The notes under the pieces: model-generated
What the model was told of the DNA's origin: nothing
The model's input: the letters and a program-made list of their open reading frames with translations, nothing else
The model's database searches: none
In this document: positions 25,032 through 32,356 of the stretch, piece after piece
Layout of the letters: each line of letters begins with the position of its first letter
How positions within the stretch are numbered: the first letter of the stretch is position 1
NCBI GenBank assembly: GCA_030432035.1
Contig: JAUIHO010000018.1
Span: 1-38,327 of the forward strand
Length of the DNA: 38,327 nucleotides
Reading direction: 5' to 3'
Origin: Phycisphaerae bacterium
GTDB lineage: Bacteria > Planctomycetota > Phycisphaerae > UBA1845 > UTPLA1
Program-made: the position numbers and the translations under genes

Positions 25032-25073
25032 AAAAAAACGACGCCCCTCGCTTCAACAGAAGCAAGTGCGTCG
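25032..25073 (-). terminator. Rho-independent terminator of the small membrane protein gene
   Basis: Read on the minus strand: a two-part stem, GCGACGC pairing with GCGTCGT and inner CTTGCTTC pairing with GAAGCGAG around a 4-nt loop, followed directly by TTTTTTT. It lies about 60 bp after the stop codon of the 25132-25293 gene. Confidence 0.85.
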
Positions 25074-25098
25074 CCTTTATACAATCGCCAGACAGAGA

Positions 25099-25116
25099 CC
25101 GCCGAGCCTTCGGCGG
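25099..25116. other. Short perfect hairpin after the small membrane protein gene
   Basis: CCGCCGA / TCGGCGG, 7 bp with a 4-nt loop, 15 bp past the stop codon at 25132. It may stabilise the 3' end of the short mRNA. Confidence 0.5.
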
Positions 25117-25131
25117 CACGCAACCGTCGAC

Positions 25132-25293
25132 TTAGCCTTCGGTCATCATCTCCATCATTTCGGTCGTCGGGAAGATTTCTTCCAAGCCGCCGGTGAAGAA
25201 CTGCAACACCAAGTTGACGACGAAGAACACACCGAACGCCAGACCGAAGAGCAACGGATTACCGCCGCCACCAATAAAAGGAATCCCAAACAT
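25132..25293 (-). CDS. Small single-span membrane protein
   Basis: A 53-residue protein. ATG 25293 is preceded by GGAGG (25301-25305 on this strand) at 7-nt spacing, which decides this start over a longer open frame. The sequence has a short Gly-rich lead (MFGIPFIGGGGNP), one membrane span (LLFGLAFGVFFVVNLVLQFF) and a soluble acidic, Met-rich C-terminus (LEEIFPTTEMMEMMTEG). Both a strong ribosome binding site and a strong terminator at 25032-25073 mark it as an independent, short transcription unit. No family is recognised. It might be a regulatory subunit of a larger membrane protein or a stress-induced membrane peptide, but nothing in the sequence decides this. Confidence 0.78.
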   Translation of the reverse strand: MFGIPFIGGGGNPLLFGLAFGVFFVVNLVLQFFTGGLEEIFPTTEMMEMMTEG

Positions 25294-25519
25294 CGCAAAA
25301 CCTCCAACGGCGAGGACCACACTTCTGGAACCGACGCTTCCCGCGTCCCTCCGCAAACGGGTGGATTATGCGGCTGGGGGGCTGAATTGGCAATTTGTGG
25401 CCACCGCCACCAGCATAAGAAGCGGTTAGGATCGACAAAACGGGACCGACATTTCCTATTAGCCTTACAATATATAAATTGTTGCTAGTCGAGTAGTTAG
25501 CAATCGGTGGACTGTAGAG

Positions 25520-25702
25520 ATGTTCATGTTCGTCGTATTAGTTGCCGGGCTAATAATTATCATAATTGGTCTTGGCCTGATCAAATTCTCTCGTGACATG
25601 CGCCATACCGATCGCACCGCATTGGGTCATTGCATCTCTTGTGATTACGACTTGCGTGGAAATCGTAGTGGCGTTTGCCCGGAGTGCGGCGAACCGTTGT
25701 AG
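25520..25702 (+). CDS. Small membrane-anchored zinc-ribbon protein
   Basis: A 60-residue protein with an N-terminal membrane span (residues ~4-22, Val/Ile/Leu-rich) and a C-terminal double Cys-knuckle: C38-x2-C41 and C53-x2-C56 in CISCDYDLRGNRSGVCPECG. This C-x2-C-x-YDLRG...CPECG pattern is a frequent zinc-ribbon tail of planctomycete membrane proteins, usually as part of larger proteins. Here it is almost the whole soluble part. ATG 25520 is used, with ATG 25526 as an alternative; no strong ribosome binding site is seen. The upstream 60 bp are AT-rich (TTACAATATATAAATTG), which would suit a promoter. It is divergent from the 25132-25293 gene. It is complete: the stop follows the ribbon directly. 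The role is unknown. Confidence 0.7.
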   Translation: MFMFVVLVAGLIIIIIGLGLIKFSRDMRHTDRTALGHCISCDYDLRGNRSGVCPECGEPL

Positions 25703-25806
25703 CCGAATTGACTCTAATTTAACAACGCTGACGTACAATTTATTAAAAGAGGCTGGCGGCGTAGCTTTACCCGCCATTCGTTCAGCGGAAACCAACGCGA
25801 AAAACT

Positions 25807-26214
25807 TCATCCCACCGGCCATTGCTCGCTCGGCCTGCCAATATTCTGCCCCACCATCAACCGATGACCGTCCACCGTCTGCAGCGCCATCTCGCGCATG
25901 CCCCACGATTCGTCTTTCGGCGTCTTGCGGATTTCACCGCCGCAGCGGTCGATGTTGGCCGCCGCTTGTTCGTGCCACGCATCGACATCGTCCACCACCA
26001 AATACCCGAAATACTGATGATCGCCCAACGTCGGGATCGGAATGGCATCGGGGCAGCGGCCCAGTTGAAACACCACCACGTCGCGCTGCATGAACACCCA
26101 ATTGCCGGGATCGACGACATCGGCTGTGCAACCGAGCACACCTTCGTACCAAGCTTGCGACCGATCCAAATCGGGCACTGCGAGCACGTAGTGAGAGCGA
26201 AGTATTGTGGGCAT
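25807..26214 (-). CDS. VOC-family (glyoxalase/bleomycin-resistance-like) protein
   Basis: A 135-residue vicinal-oxygen-chelate fold protein. It shows the paired beta-alpha-beta-beta-beta layout: the first half starts RSHYVLAVPDLDRSQAWYEG and the second HQYFGYLVVDDVDAWHEQ, followed by the strand DGHRLMVGQN at the end. His residues near the start of each half and a Glu in GMREMALQTVDG are possible metal ligands. The start is ATG 26214 (MPTILRS), with AAAGGAA 6 nt upstream; an earlier in-frame ATG at 26235 overlaps the stop of the neighbour and is less likely. It follows the 4-TM protein after 14 bp and is probably co-transcribed with it. The family includes glyoxalases, dioxygenases and drug-binding proteins, so no substrate is assigned. 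Confidence 0.88.
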   Translation of the reverse strand: MPTILRSHYVLAVPDLDRSQAWYEGVLGCTADVVDPGNWVFMQRDVVVFQLGRCPDAIPIPTLGDHQYFGYLVVDDVDAWHEQAAANIDRCGGEIRKTPKDESWGMREMALQTVDGHRLMVGQNIGRPSEQWPVG

Positions 26215-26228
26215 GGGGGTTCCTTTTG

Positions 26229-26696
26229 TTAGCAAGTCGGTGCGTCCGTCGGCGTCGGCGCGACCCTACGATAACCGCCCCGCCCCCATTTGATAAAATT
26301 GCGAAACCCGCACACACCTGCGACCGAATAGCACGCGCCGCTCACGCATAACACGACCGTCAGCGCCCAGTCGGGCAAAGGTCGAAAGCCCTCTTGCATC
26401 AAGACCAACACCACGACCAGCGCGAGGAAGGCGTAGATAAACGCGTGATGAAAGCCCATCGCAATGCGATACGTGCGCGGCTCAAGCGCCGCCCACGACA
26501 GCGCGACGACCAAGTACACGCATGCCAGATACACTAGGAACGCCGTCGCCAACGGCACGCCCGCCCATCGATGCACAGCGGCCACCACCGCCAACCCGCC
26601 GAACAGCGCGGCAAGGCTATACCGCATCGCCCCCAACGGTGTAAGCGTTCGCTTGTCTGTAGATTCGACTATTGCAATGCCCGTGTCGTTTAACAT
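26229..26696 (-). CDS. Four-span membrane protein, unknown function
   Basis: A 155-residue protein with four hydrophobic segments: ~24-42 (YSLAALFGGLAVVAAV), ~50-70 (TAFLVYLACVYLVVALSWAA), ~83-100 (FIYAFLALVVVLVLM) and ~112-128 (ALTVVLCVSGACYSVAGV). The N-terminus (about 22 residues) and C-terminus are hydrophilic. The start is ATG 26696, with GGGAGG at 7-nt spacing, a strong ribosome binding site. It is upstream of, and close to, the VOC gene. No family is recognised. Confidence 0.78.
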   Translation of the reverse strand: MLNDTGIAIVESTDKRTLTPLGAMRYSLAALFGGLAVVAAVHRWAGVPLATAFLVYLACVYLVVALSWAALEPRTYRIAMGFHHAFIYAFLALVVVLVLMQEGFRPLPDWALTVVLCVSGACYSVAGVCGFRNFIKWGRGGYRRVAPTPTDAPTC

Positions 26697-26932
26697 AATC
26701 GACCTCCCATTTCGTTATAGAAATCGTATCACGCAAATCGTCACCACTCGATTTGAAACCGGGGGATTGTTTGTAATGAGGGTTGGATGAGGACAAGGCC
26801 CAATCAATCAACGATGGCGTAATTTAGTGAACGAAGATTGAAGTCAACTTTTTCGACGTTGAAGAGAAAAATGGCGTTACCAAACACATCTCATCGTGCC
26901 GCTCATTACGCCGAAGGCGTTACGACAACTAG

Positions 26933-26965
26933 CCCAGGGTTGACGCCGCAGGCGGCTACCCTGGG
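26933..26965. repeat. CCCAGGGT...ACCCTGGG palindrome
   Basis: Inverted repeat CCCAGGGT / ACCCTGGG (8 bp) with a nested GCCGC-type stem in the 17-bp centre (CGCCGCAGGCGGC). Elements of this type, AGCCCAGGG...CCCTGGG, are familiar from planctomycete intergenic DNA. That is from memory and needs a search. Confidence 0.65.
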
Positions 26966-26987
26966 TAGGGATGATGTGTTGAAACTT

Positions 26988-27004
26988 CAACTCTGAAGGA
27001 GTTG
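26988..27004. repeat. CAACTC-type hairpin
   Basis: CAACTC / GAGTTG with a short TGAAG loop, followed by CGGCATGCCG, a further small palindrome. It is part of the cluster of palindromes in this spacer. Confidence 0.45.
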
Positions 27005-27031
27005 CGGCATGCCGGTCGACTTGGCAATCCA

Positions 27032-27056
27032 CCAGCCCCAGAGGGGCAGGGGCACC
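27032..27056 (-). repeat. GC-rich repeat, copy C (partial)
   Basis: The reverse complement is identical over 25 bp to the first part of copies A and B (24817, 24953). The remaining 19 bp of the longer repeat are absent. Confidence 0.8.
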
Positions 27057-27090
27057 CGATGTATGGGCACTTGATCATCTTTGCTTGTTT

Positions 27091-27127
27091 GATTCCCCAA
27101 CCTTCGCTGGCGCGAAGGATGGGGCAC
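27091..27127 (-). repeat. CCCATCCTTCGCG palindromic repeat, copy 2
   Basis: The reverse complement matches 7035-7071 at 34 of 37 positions. The palindromic arms are conserved (CCTTCGCG / GCGAAGG on the reverse strand). Confidence 0.8.
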
Positions 27128-27195
27128 CAGACGACCACACGGCGGAATGTCGCGCAACGCCTTGTACGAAGCTAAAAATACAAACGACTTCGCGC

Positions 27196-28104
27196 CTAAT
27201 CGAAGCTCAACATCTTGCGATACTCTTCAAACCGCTTCTGCACCGTATCGCGGTCAGCGGCGCGGAGGGCCGCCAGTGAAAAATCTTCGATCGTGACCGA
27301 CGCCACGCACGCGCCGTAGGCCATCGCGCGTTTCAGCGTCGCCGGATCGACCTTGTCCACTTCAGCGATGTGCGCCATCATGCCGGCGGCAAAGCTATCG
27401 CCCGCGCCCGTTGGGTCTTTCACCCTATCCGTCGGGAAGATCGGCAGCGCATACACCACTTCGTTCGTGATGAGCATCGCGCCGTGCTCGCCCTTCTTGA
27501 TCACCACAAACTTCGGCCCCATCCCTAAAATGTGACGACCGCACGCGATCAAGTCGCTCTCATCCGGCACGAGCAACTTCGCTTCCGAATCGTTGAGCAC
27601 CAACCCGTCGACCACGCCCAACGTTTGCAGCAAGTCTTCGCGAAACTCTTTGATCCACAAATCCATCGTGTCGCAAACCTTCAGCTTGGGCGACTTGAGC
27701 TGCTCGACAAAGCTTCGCTGCACCGCCGGGTGCGTGTTGGCCAGAAACACATACTTGGAATCCTGAAAGTTATCCGGAATCTTCGGCGGCGCTTCGCCCA
27801 CGACGTTCAGGTCGGTCTGCAGGCTCTCGCGATTGTTCATGTCGCGTTCGTAGCGACCGTGCCAGCGAAACGTCTTCGAACCCTTGCGCACTTCCAAGCC
27901 CGAATGATCGATTTGGTCGGTCGCAAACACCTGCCGGAACGACTCGGGAAAATCTTCACCGACAGCCGCCACCAGCCGCACCGGGTGCATCAGCCCCGCC
28001 GCCACGGCGAAATACGCCGCCGAGCCGCCCAAGACGTCGTCGGCACGGTTGCCTTCGGTTTCAATGGTGTCGATGCCGATCGTTCCGGTAACTAACAGTG
28101 ACAT
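27196..28104 (-). CDS. PfkB-family sugar/nucleoside kinase
   Basis: A 302-residue ribokinase-fold kinase. The N-terminus has VTGTIGIDTIETEGN and the di-Gly motif DVLGGSAAYFAVAAGLM. The C-terminal signature is DPTGAGDSFAAGMMAH, whose second Asp is the catalytic base and whose Gly-rich loop forms the anion hole. VIKKGEHGAML is the typical ATP-site strand. The middle contains HGRYERDMNNRESLQTDLN, a lid that differs from fructose or ribose kinases, so the sugar is not assigned. The length is normal. ATG 28104 (MSLLVTG) is the family-type start. It is divergent from the LysM lipoprotein, with 135 bp between the genes. The protein is cytoplasmic. Confidence 0.93.
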   Translation of the reverse strand: MSLLVTGTIGIDTIETEGNRADDVLGGSAAYFAVAAGLMHPVRLVAAVGEDFPESFRQVFATDQIDHSGLEVRKGSKTFRWHGRYERDMNNRESLQTDLNVVGEAPPKIPDNFQDSKYVFLANTHPAVQRSFVEQLKSPKLKVCDTMDLWIKEFREDLLQTLGVVDGLVLNDSEAKLLVPDESDLIACGRHILGMGPKFVVIKKGEHGAMLITNEVVYALPIFPTDRVKDPTGAGDSFAAGMMAHIAEVDKVDPATLKRAMAYGACVASVTIEDFSLAALRAADRDTVQKRFEEYRKMLSFD

Positions 28105-28239
28105 GCGGGCCTCGCTCGCGGTTGAGGGTCATTTTTCGCGGAAACCCGCGATTTTGCGGGGGCAATCGCCGATGGTCAATAATATGGGGTGTTCGACCGC
28201 AGCCCCCGCGGCATAGAGTTAATCGAAGCAATACCAGCC

Positions 28240-28734
28240 ATGACGACGACCCACCATCCCAATTTGCCCTACGCCGCGTGGACCCGCCGTGCGCTTGCCT
28301 GCGTGCTTGCGCTGGGCCTGCTCGGCGCCATCCTGCCCGGTTGCGGCGGCAAATCATCCCGCACGCGCGACGACGGTCACGGCTACGTGGGCGAACGCGA
28401 TAACAATCCTGAAGAGATCCCGGCAGATGACCGTCGTGTGATCATCGAACGCCCGTCCGAACCGCGCAACTATCGCATCTCCACTCGCGATAACCCGAAC
28501 ACGACCGACGAGCCCAGCCGCACGACCCCGCCACCGCCGCCCGTCACCGAGCCAGCGCCATCGCGTCCGGAAGGCATCCGCATTTACGAGGTTCAGCCCG
28601 GCGACACGCTCTGGAAGATTTCCGACCGCTTCTACGGCCACAGCCGCCACTGGCGTCGGATCTACTCGGCCAATCGCAATCGCGTTAGCGACCCCCGCGA
28701 ATTGCCGGTTGGGATTAAACTCATCATCCCATGA
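28240..28734 (+). CDS. LysM-domain lipoprotein
   Basis: A 164-residue predicted lipoprotein. The signal segment LACVLALGLLGAILPGC ends in the lipobox LPGC (residues 32-35). A Pro/Asp/Arg-rich linker follows (including TTPPPPPVTEPAPSRPEG). A LysM module closes the protein: IYEVQPGDTLWKISDRFYG, then RIYSANRNRVSDPRELPVG. LysM binds the N-acetylglucosamine of peptidoglycan, so the protein probably tethers to the cell wall from the inner or outer membrane. ATG 28240 is selected over 28189 because the extra residues do not look like a signal peptide. Its stop overlaps the recG start (ATGA at 28731-28734). Confidence 0.9.
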   Translation: MTTTHHPNLPYAAWTRRALACVLALGLLGAILPGCGGKSSRTRDDGHGYVGERDNNPEEIPADDRRVIIERPSEPRNYRISTRDNPNTTDEPSRTTPPPPPVTEPAPSRPEGIRIYEVQPGDTLWKISDRFYGHSRHWRRIYSANRNRVSDPRELPVGIKLIIP

Positions 28735-30815
28735 ACGGGGATGTTCGATCGAACCTTCAACTCGATACCGATATCAAGTTCCTAAAAGGAGTCGGGCCGG
28801 CGCGCGCCAAGCGCCTGGCCAAACTCGGCCTGCGCACCGTCGGCGATTTGCTCGAACACTTCCCCATGCGCCACGAACGGCGCGAAGCGCGGCTGATTGA
28901 AAATCTCGACTACGGCATGACGGCTACCGTCGTCGGCCAGATCGCGCGCGTTAGCGCAACTTTCGGGCGCGGCGGTAAGACCATCCGCGCGGCACTGATC
29001 GACAACACCGGTCGGTGCAGCCTGACGTGGTTTCACGCGGGTTGGATCCAAGACAAAATCAAGCAAGGCATGGTGATTCGCGCGACTGGCAAGGTCAACG
29101 AATTTAGACATTTGCCGCAAATCGTGAATCCGCAGTTCACGGTGTTGGCCGACGACGCCGGACCGGTCGACGAATCGGAAGCCCCCGAACTGGCGGGCGT
29201 TTACCCCGCCACCATGGAAGTGTCGAGCAAGGCCATTGCGAAACTCGTACGGGCCAATCTCGATGATATGTTGCGCGCCGCCGATGAACCGCTGCCGCGC
29301 GAGCTGCGCGTGCGGCGCGAACTGCCCGGCCGACGGTGGGCGCTGCGCCAAATGCATCTGCCCGAGAACGACGACAAACGCGAGAAGGCGCGCAGCCGAC
29401 TTGCGTATGACGAACTGCTCTTGATGCAACTATCCGTGGCACTCGCACGACGCGCCCGCAAACATGCCGGTGCAGCTCAAGCCTTTGAAATTAACCCACT
29501 GGTCGACGAACGAATTCGCGCACGCTTTCCGTTTGCGCTGACCGACGCGCAGAATCGCGCGATCGCCGACATCGCTGGTGATATCGCGAACCCTCGCCCG
29601 ATGAATCGCCTGTTGCAAGGCGACGTTGGCTGCGGCAAGACCGTCGTCGCCCTCTACGCCGCGTTGCGTGCGATTGCCGGCAAGGCGCAGGCCGCGATCA
29701 TGGCTCCGACCGAACTGCTGGCCGAACAACACTATCGCAACGCCCGCAAGTATCTCGACGGCAGCCGCGTGCGCATCGGCTTTATGCGCGGCGGCGTAAG
29801 CACGGCCGAGCGGCGGCAACTGCGACTGGGCGCGGCGGCGGGCCAACTCGATTTGATCGTCGGTACCCATGCGCTCATTCAGGAAGGCGTCGAATTCAAA
29901 CAACTCGGCCTCGTCGTCGTTGACGAACAACACCGCTTCGGCGTTAAACAGCGCGCCGCCCTGCGCGGCAAAGGCACGGCACCGCACTTCCTGCTAATGA
30001 CGGCCACGCCCATACCCCGCACCATGGCGCTAACGGCCTTCGGCGATCTCGACGTGACCGTAATCGACCAACTGCCGCCGGGCCGATCCCCCATTAAGAC
30101 GCGCGTCTTTATGGAAAACGAAGCGCGCGAGGTGTGGAATCTCGTCAATCAGCGGCTCGATGCCGGCGAACAAGCGTACGTCGTATACCCCGTGATCGAA
30201 GAATCGGAAAAGCTCGACCTGCGCGACGCGACGAGCGCCTTCGAGAAGATGCAAAATGGCCCGTTCGCCGATCGGCGCGTCGCCCTGCTGCACGGTCGCT
30301 TGCCGCGCGAAGAACGCGACGCCGTGATGAGCGCCTTCGCGGCCGGCGAAATCGATGTTTTGGTCGCCACGACCGTCATCGAAGTTGGCATCGACGTTCC
30401 CAATGCGACGTGCATGGTGATCGAACATTCTGAGCGCTTCGGCTTATCGCAACTTCACCAGTTGCGCGGTCGCGTCGGCCGTGGCGACAAACCCGGCTAT
30501 TGCTACCTGATCGGCGATAAGCAGGAGCGCGAACGGCTCAACATCATGGCGGGCACGACCGACGGATTTGAGATTGCGGAGGAAGACCTGCGCATCCGCG
30601 GGCCGGGCGAGTTCTTCGGCACGCGACAAAGCGGCCTGCCCGAGTTGCGCGTGGCAAACTTGGCGGAAGATATCGACCTCATCATGCGGGCACGCGATGA
30701 TGCGGCAGCGCTGCTACGCGACGATCCGCAGCTCGAGAAAAAAGAGAACCGACTACTCAAGCACGCGCTCAAAGCGAAATACGGCCCGGCGATGGAATGG
30801 ATTTCAGCGGGGTGA
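28731..30815 (+). CDS. recG: ATP-dependent DNA helicase RecG
   Basis: A 694-residue helicase that remodels stalled replication forks and branch-migrates Holliday junctions. The N-terminal wedge and OB-fold region begins with IKFLKGVGPARAKRLAKLGL and contains FLHY-like TVVGQIARV. The SF2 helicase core shows motif I GDVGCGKT (297-304), motif II DEQH (398-401), motif III TATPIPRT, and the C-terminal half VVYPVIEESEK, TTVIEVGIDVPNA and QLRGRVGRG. The family C-terminus (LEKKENRLLKHALK) is present. The length fits. The start overlaps the LysM gene stop by 4 bp, an arrangement consistent with translational coupling. It is not preceded by spoT or by a tRNA methyltransferase as in E. coli. Confidence 0.98.
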   Translation: MNGDVRSNLQLDTDIKFLKGVGPARAKRLAKLGLRTVGDLLEHFPMRHERREARLIENLDYGMTATVVGQIARVSATFGRGGKTIRAALIDNTGRCSLTWFHAGWIQDKIKQGMVIRATGKVNEFRHLPQIVNPQFTVLADDAGPVDESEAPELAGVYPATMEVSSKAIAKLVRANLDDMLRAADEPLPRELRVRRELPGRRWALRQMHLPENDDKREKARSRLAYDELLLMQLSVALARRARKHAGAAQAFEINPLVDERIRARFPFALTDAQNRAIADIAGDIANPRPMNRLLQGDVGCGKTVVALYAALRAIAGKAQAAIMAPTELLAEQHYRNARKYLDGSRVRIGFMRGGVSTAERRQLRLGAAAGQLDLIVGTHALIQEGVEFKQLGLVVVDEQHRFGVKQRAALRGKGTAPHFLLMTATPIPRTMALTAFGDLDVTVIDQLPPGRSPIKTRVFMENEAREVWNLVNQRLDAGEQAYVVYPVIEESEKLDLRDATSAFEKMQNGPFADRRVALLHGRLPREERDAVMSAFAAGEIDVLVATTVIEVGIDVPNATCMVIEHSERFGLSQLHQLRGRVGRGDKPGYCYLIGDKQERERLNIMAGTTDGFEIAEEDLRIRGPGEFFGTRQSGLPELRVANLAEDIDLIMRARDDAAALLRDDPQLEKKENRLLKHALKAKYGPAMEWISAG

Positions 30816-30965
30816 GTTTAGGGTTTAGAAGCGTTGCATAGATTTTGGGGAATCTCTCGTATCCATCGCCGCGGGACGCGGCGGCTCCGAACGGAGATAC
30901 CGCCGAGACCTTCAAATCACGGCGTTGCACTACCGGGAAGAAGAATTAGAAAAATACTTCGCTTC

Positions 30966-32270
30966 CTACCAACCGATCTGCTTCGTAAACTGAAAAGAGC
31001 CTTGTGGCTTCTTTGCGCCGCGTAGCGCCATCTCAATGGCGTCATTCATATCGCGCTCAAATCCGTTTTCAAAACCCGAGCGCGTATAGATCACGGTGCC
31101 ATCCGGGCCGATTACGTAAATCGCGGGCAGGCTGCGCACGTTATACCGACCCGCAACTGCTTCACCCTTTAGCAAACACGAATACGTCGCGCCGTGCTTC
31201 GCCAACTCGGCAGCCGGGTCTTCGAGATCGCGATCTTCAAAACAGTTGACCGCGAATACATCGACGGGTTGTTGGTCGTAACGCTCGTGTACTGCTTGCA
31301 TATGCGGCATGACCAACTTGCACGGCTTGCACCAACTCGCCCAAAACTCCAACACAACAACGCGCCCGCGCAATGCGGATAGCCGCACCGTCTTGCCTTT
31401 AGATGATTCTAATGAGAAGTCGGGCGCTTCGGCTCCGACAGCAATCAGGTTGCTATTGAGCGCGTCAAACTCGCGCCGCTCGAAACCTTCCGGCACCGGC
31501 GGAACGAACGTTTCATCATCGAATGCCGGCGCGATATCGAGATTGGTCAATTGCAACACCGTCGCGCCAGTGACCTTCCCACCCATGATCACTTTGCGCT
31601 CGACGCGTCGCGGCAAATTATCCTCAACGCCGAAGTACCAGCGCGTGTCCACGCCCTTGCGACCGTAAACCACGTCTATCACGTGACAGTCCGTCTCGCC
31701 GACCTTTTCGATTCCAAGGTACGTGCGCGACTTGCCGTTGATCTCATCGCTGAACGGCGTCGGGTGAAAGTACTCCAACATAAACAACGGACGGAACGGT
31801 TTGACCAACTCCTCGGCACCGTCGCCGCCTTCGGCGTAGATGTTGCGGCTGAAATCGAGCCGGACGCGTTTATGACCGTCGGTCGCTACGTCGAAACGAC
31901 GCGAAAACCCGCCCGTCTCATACTCACCCTTGAATCGAAACGCGTCGCGTGGCTCGTCGTTCGCAGGCGCTTCTCCAAGGTGAAAGGCGCCCATCAAGCC
32001 GCGTCGTTCCTGGCGTGCGTCGACGTGGCCGTCGATCCGCGTGACCCGCTCGGCGGCAGAGCCGATGCCGAACAGTGCGACGTCGTATGAAACCGCCCGG
32101 ACCTGCCGCGTGGCGGCGTCGGCCCTCTGCAGCAGTTCGATCAAATCGGGCTTCGCGCCGTCACCAGCAATGACCCCGTCGGCCCCCCCAGCCAAGGCCA
32201 ACACACCGACACTAGCGACCAATATCGCCCGATAATAAGGCAACGTTTTTTGAGTCAATTTCGCGTCCAT
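30966..32270 (-). CDS. Exported LolA-like/TlpA-type thioredoxin fusion protein (A)
   Basis: A 434-residue exported protein. The N-terminal signal-type segment is AILVASVGVLALAGGADGVIAG. Residues ~35-250 are a LolA-like beta-rich region (LLQRADAATRQVRAVSYDV; CHVIDVVYGRKGVDTRWYFG). From ~270 a TlpA/ResA-like thioredoxin domain follows: VGAEAPDFSLESSKGKTVRL, then the active site C314-K-P-C317 in FWASWCKPCK, and the cis-Pro region SLPAIYVIGPDG. It is likely to act in redox chemistry outside the cytoplasm. Start: the ATG at 32270 has no Shine-Dalgarno site and lies only 8 nt past the T-run of the terminator at 32278-32322. It is a paralogue of the 33650-34894 gene, with which it shares domain order, though CKPC replaces CGPC. 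Confidence 0.87.
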   Translation of the reverse strand: MDAKLTQKTLPYYRAILVASVGVLALAGGADGVIAGDGAKPDLIELLQRADAATRQVRAVSYDVALFGIGSAAERVTRIDGHVDARQERRGLMGAFHLGEAPANDEPRDAFRFKGEYETGGFSRRFDVATDGHKRVRLDFSRNIYAEGGDGAEELVKPFRPLFMLEYFHPTPFSDEINGKSRTYLGIEKVGETDCHVIDVVYGRKGVDTRWYFGVEDNLPRRVERKVIMGGKVTGATVLQLTNLDIAPAFDDETFVPPVPEGFERREFDALNSNLIAVGAEAPDFSLESSKGKTVRLSALRGRVVVLEFWASWCKPCKLVMPHMQAVHERYDQQPVDVFAVNCFEDRDLEDPAAELAKHGATYSCLLKGEAVAGRYNVRSLPAIYVIGPDGTVIYTRSGFENGFERDMNDAIEMALRGAKKPQGSFQFTKQIGW

Positions 32271-32277
32271 ACGCCAT

Positions 32278-32322
32278 AAAAAACGCCGTGGAACGGGCAA
32301 TCTCACCCGATCCACGGCGAAA
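32278..32322 (-). terminator. Rho-independent terminator/attenuator between thioredoxin genes
   Basis: On the minus strand CGCCGTGGA pairs with TCCACGGCG, with an inner CGGG/CCCG, followed by TTTTTT. The stem is 13 bp in total. It lies 35 bp after the stop at 32357, and its T-run ends 7 bp before the ATG of the next gene. Confidence 0.9.
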
Positions 32323-32356
32323 AGTTTGATGATCCGACCTTAGCGGAACCGCCTGC

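Larger units (their letters stand above)
26697..27195. other. Repeat-rich intergenic region
   Basis: About 500 bp between two minus-strand genes, with no supported coding sequence. It contains at least four separate palindromes or repeat copies: 26933-26965, 26988-27004, 27032-27056 and 27091-27127. A promoter for the 4-TM/VOC pair is expected near its left edge. Confidence 0.65.
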
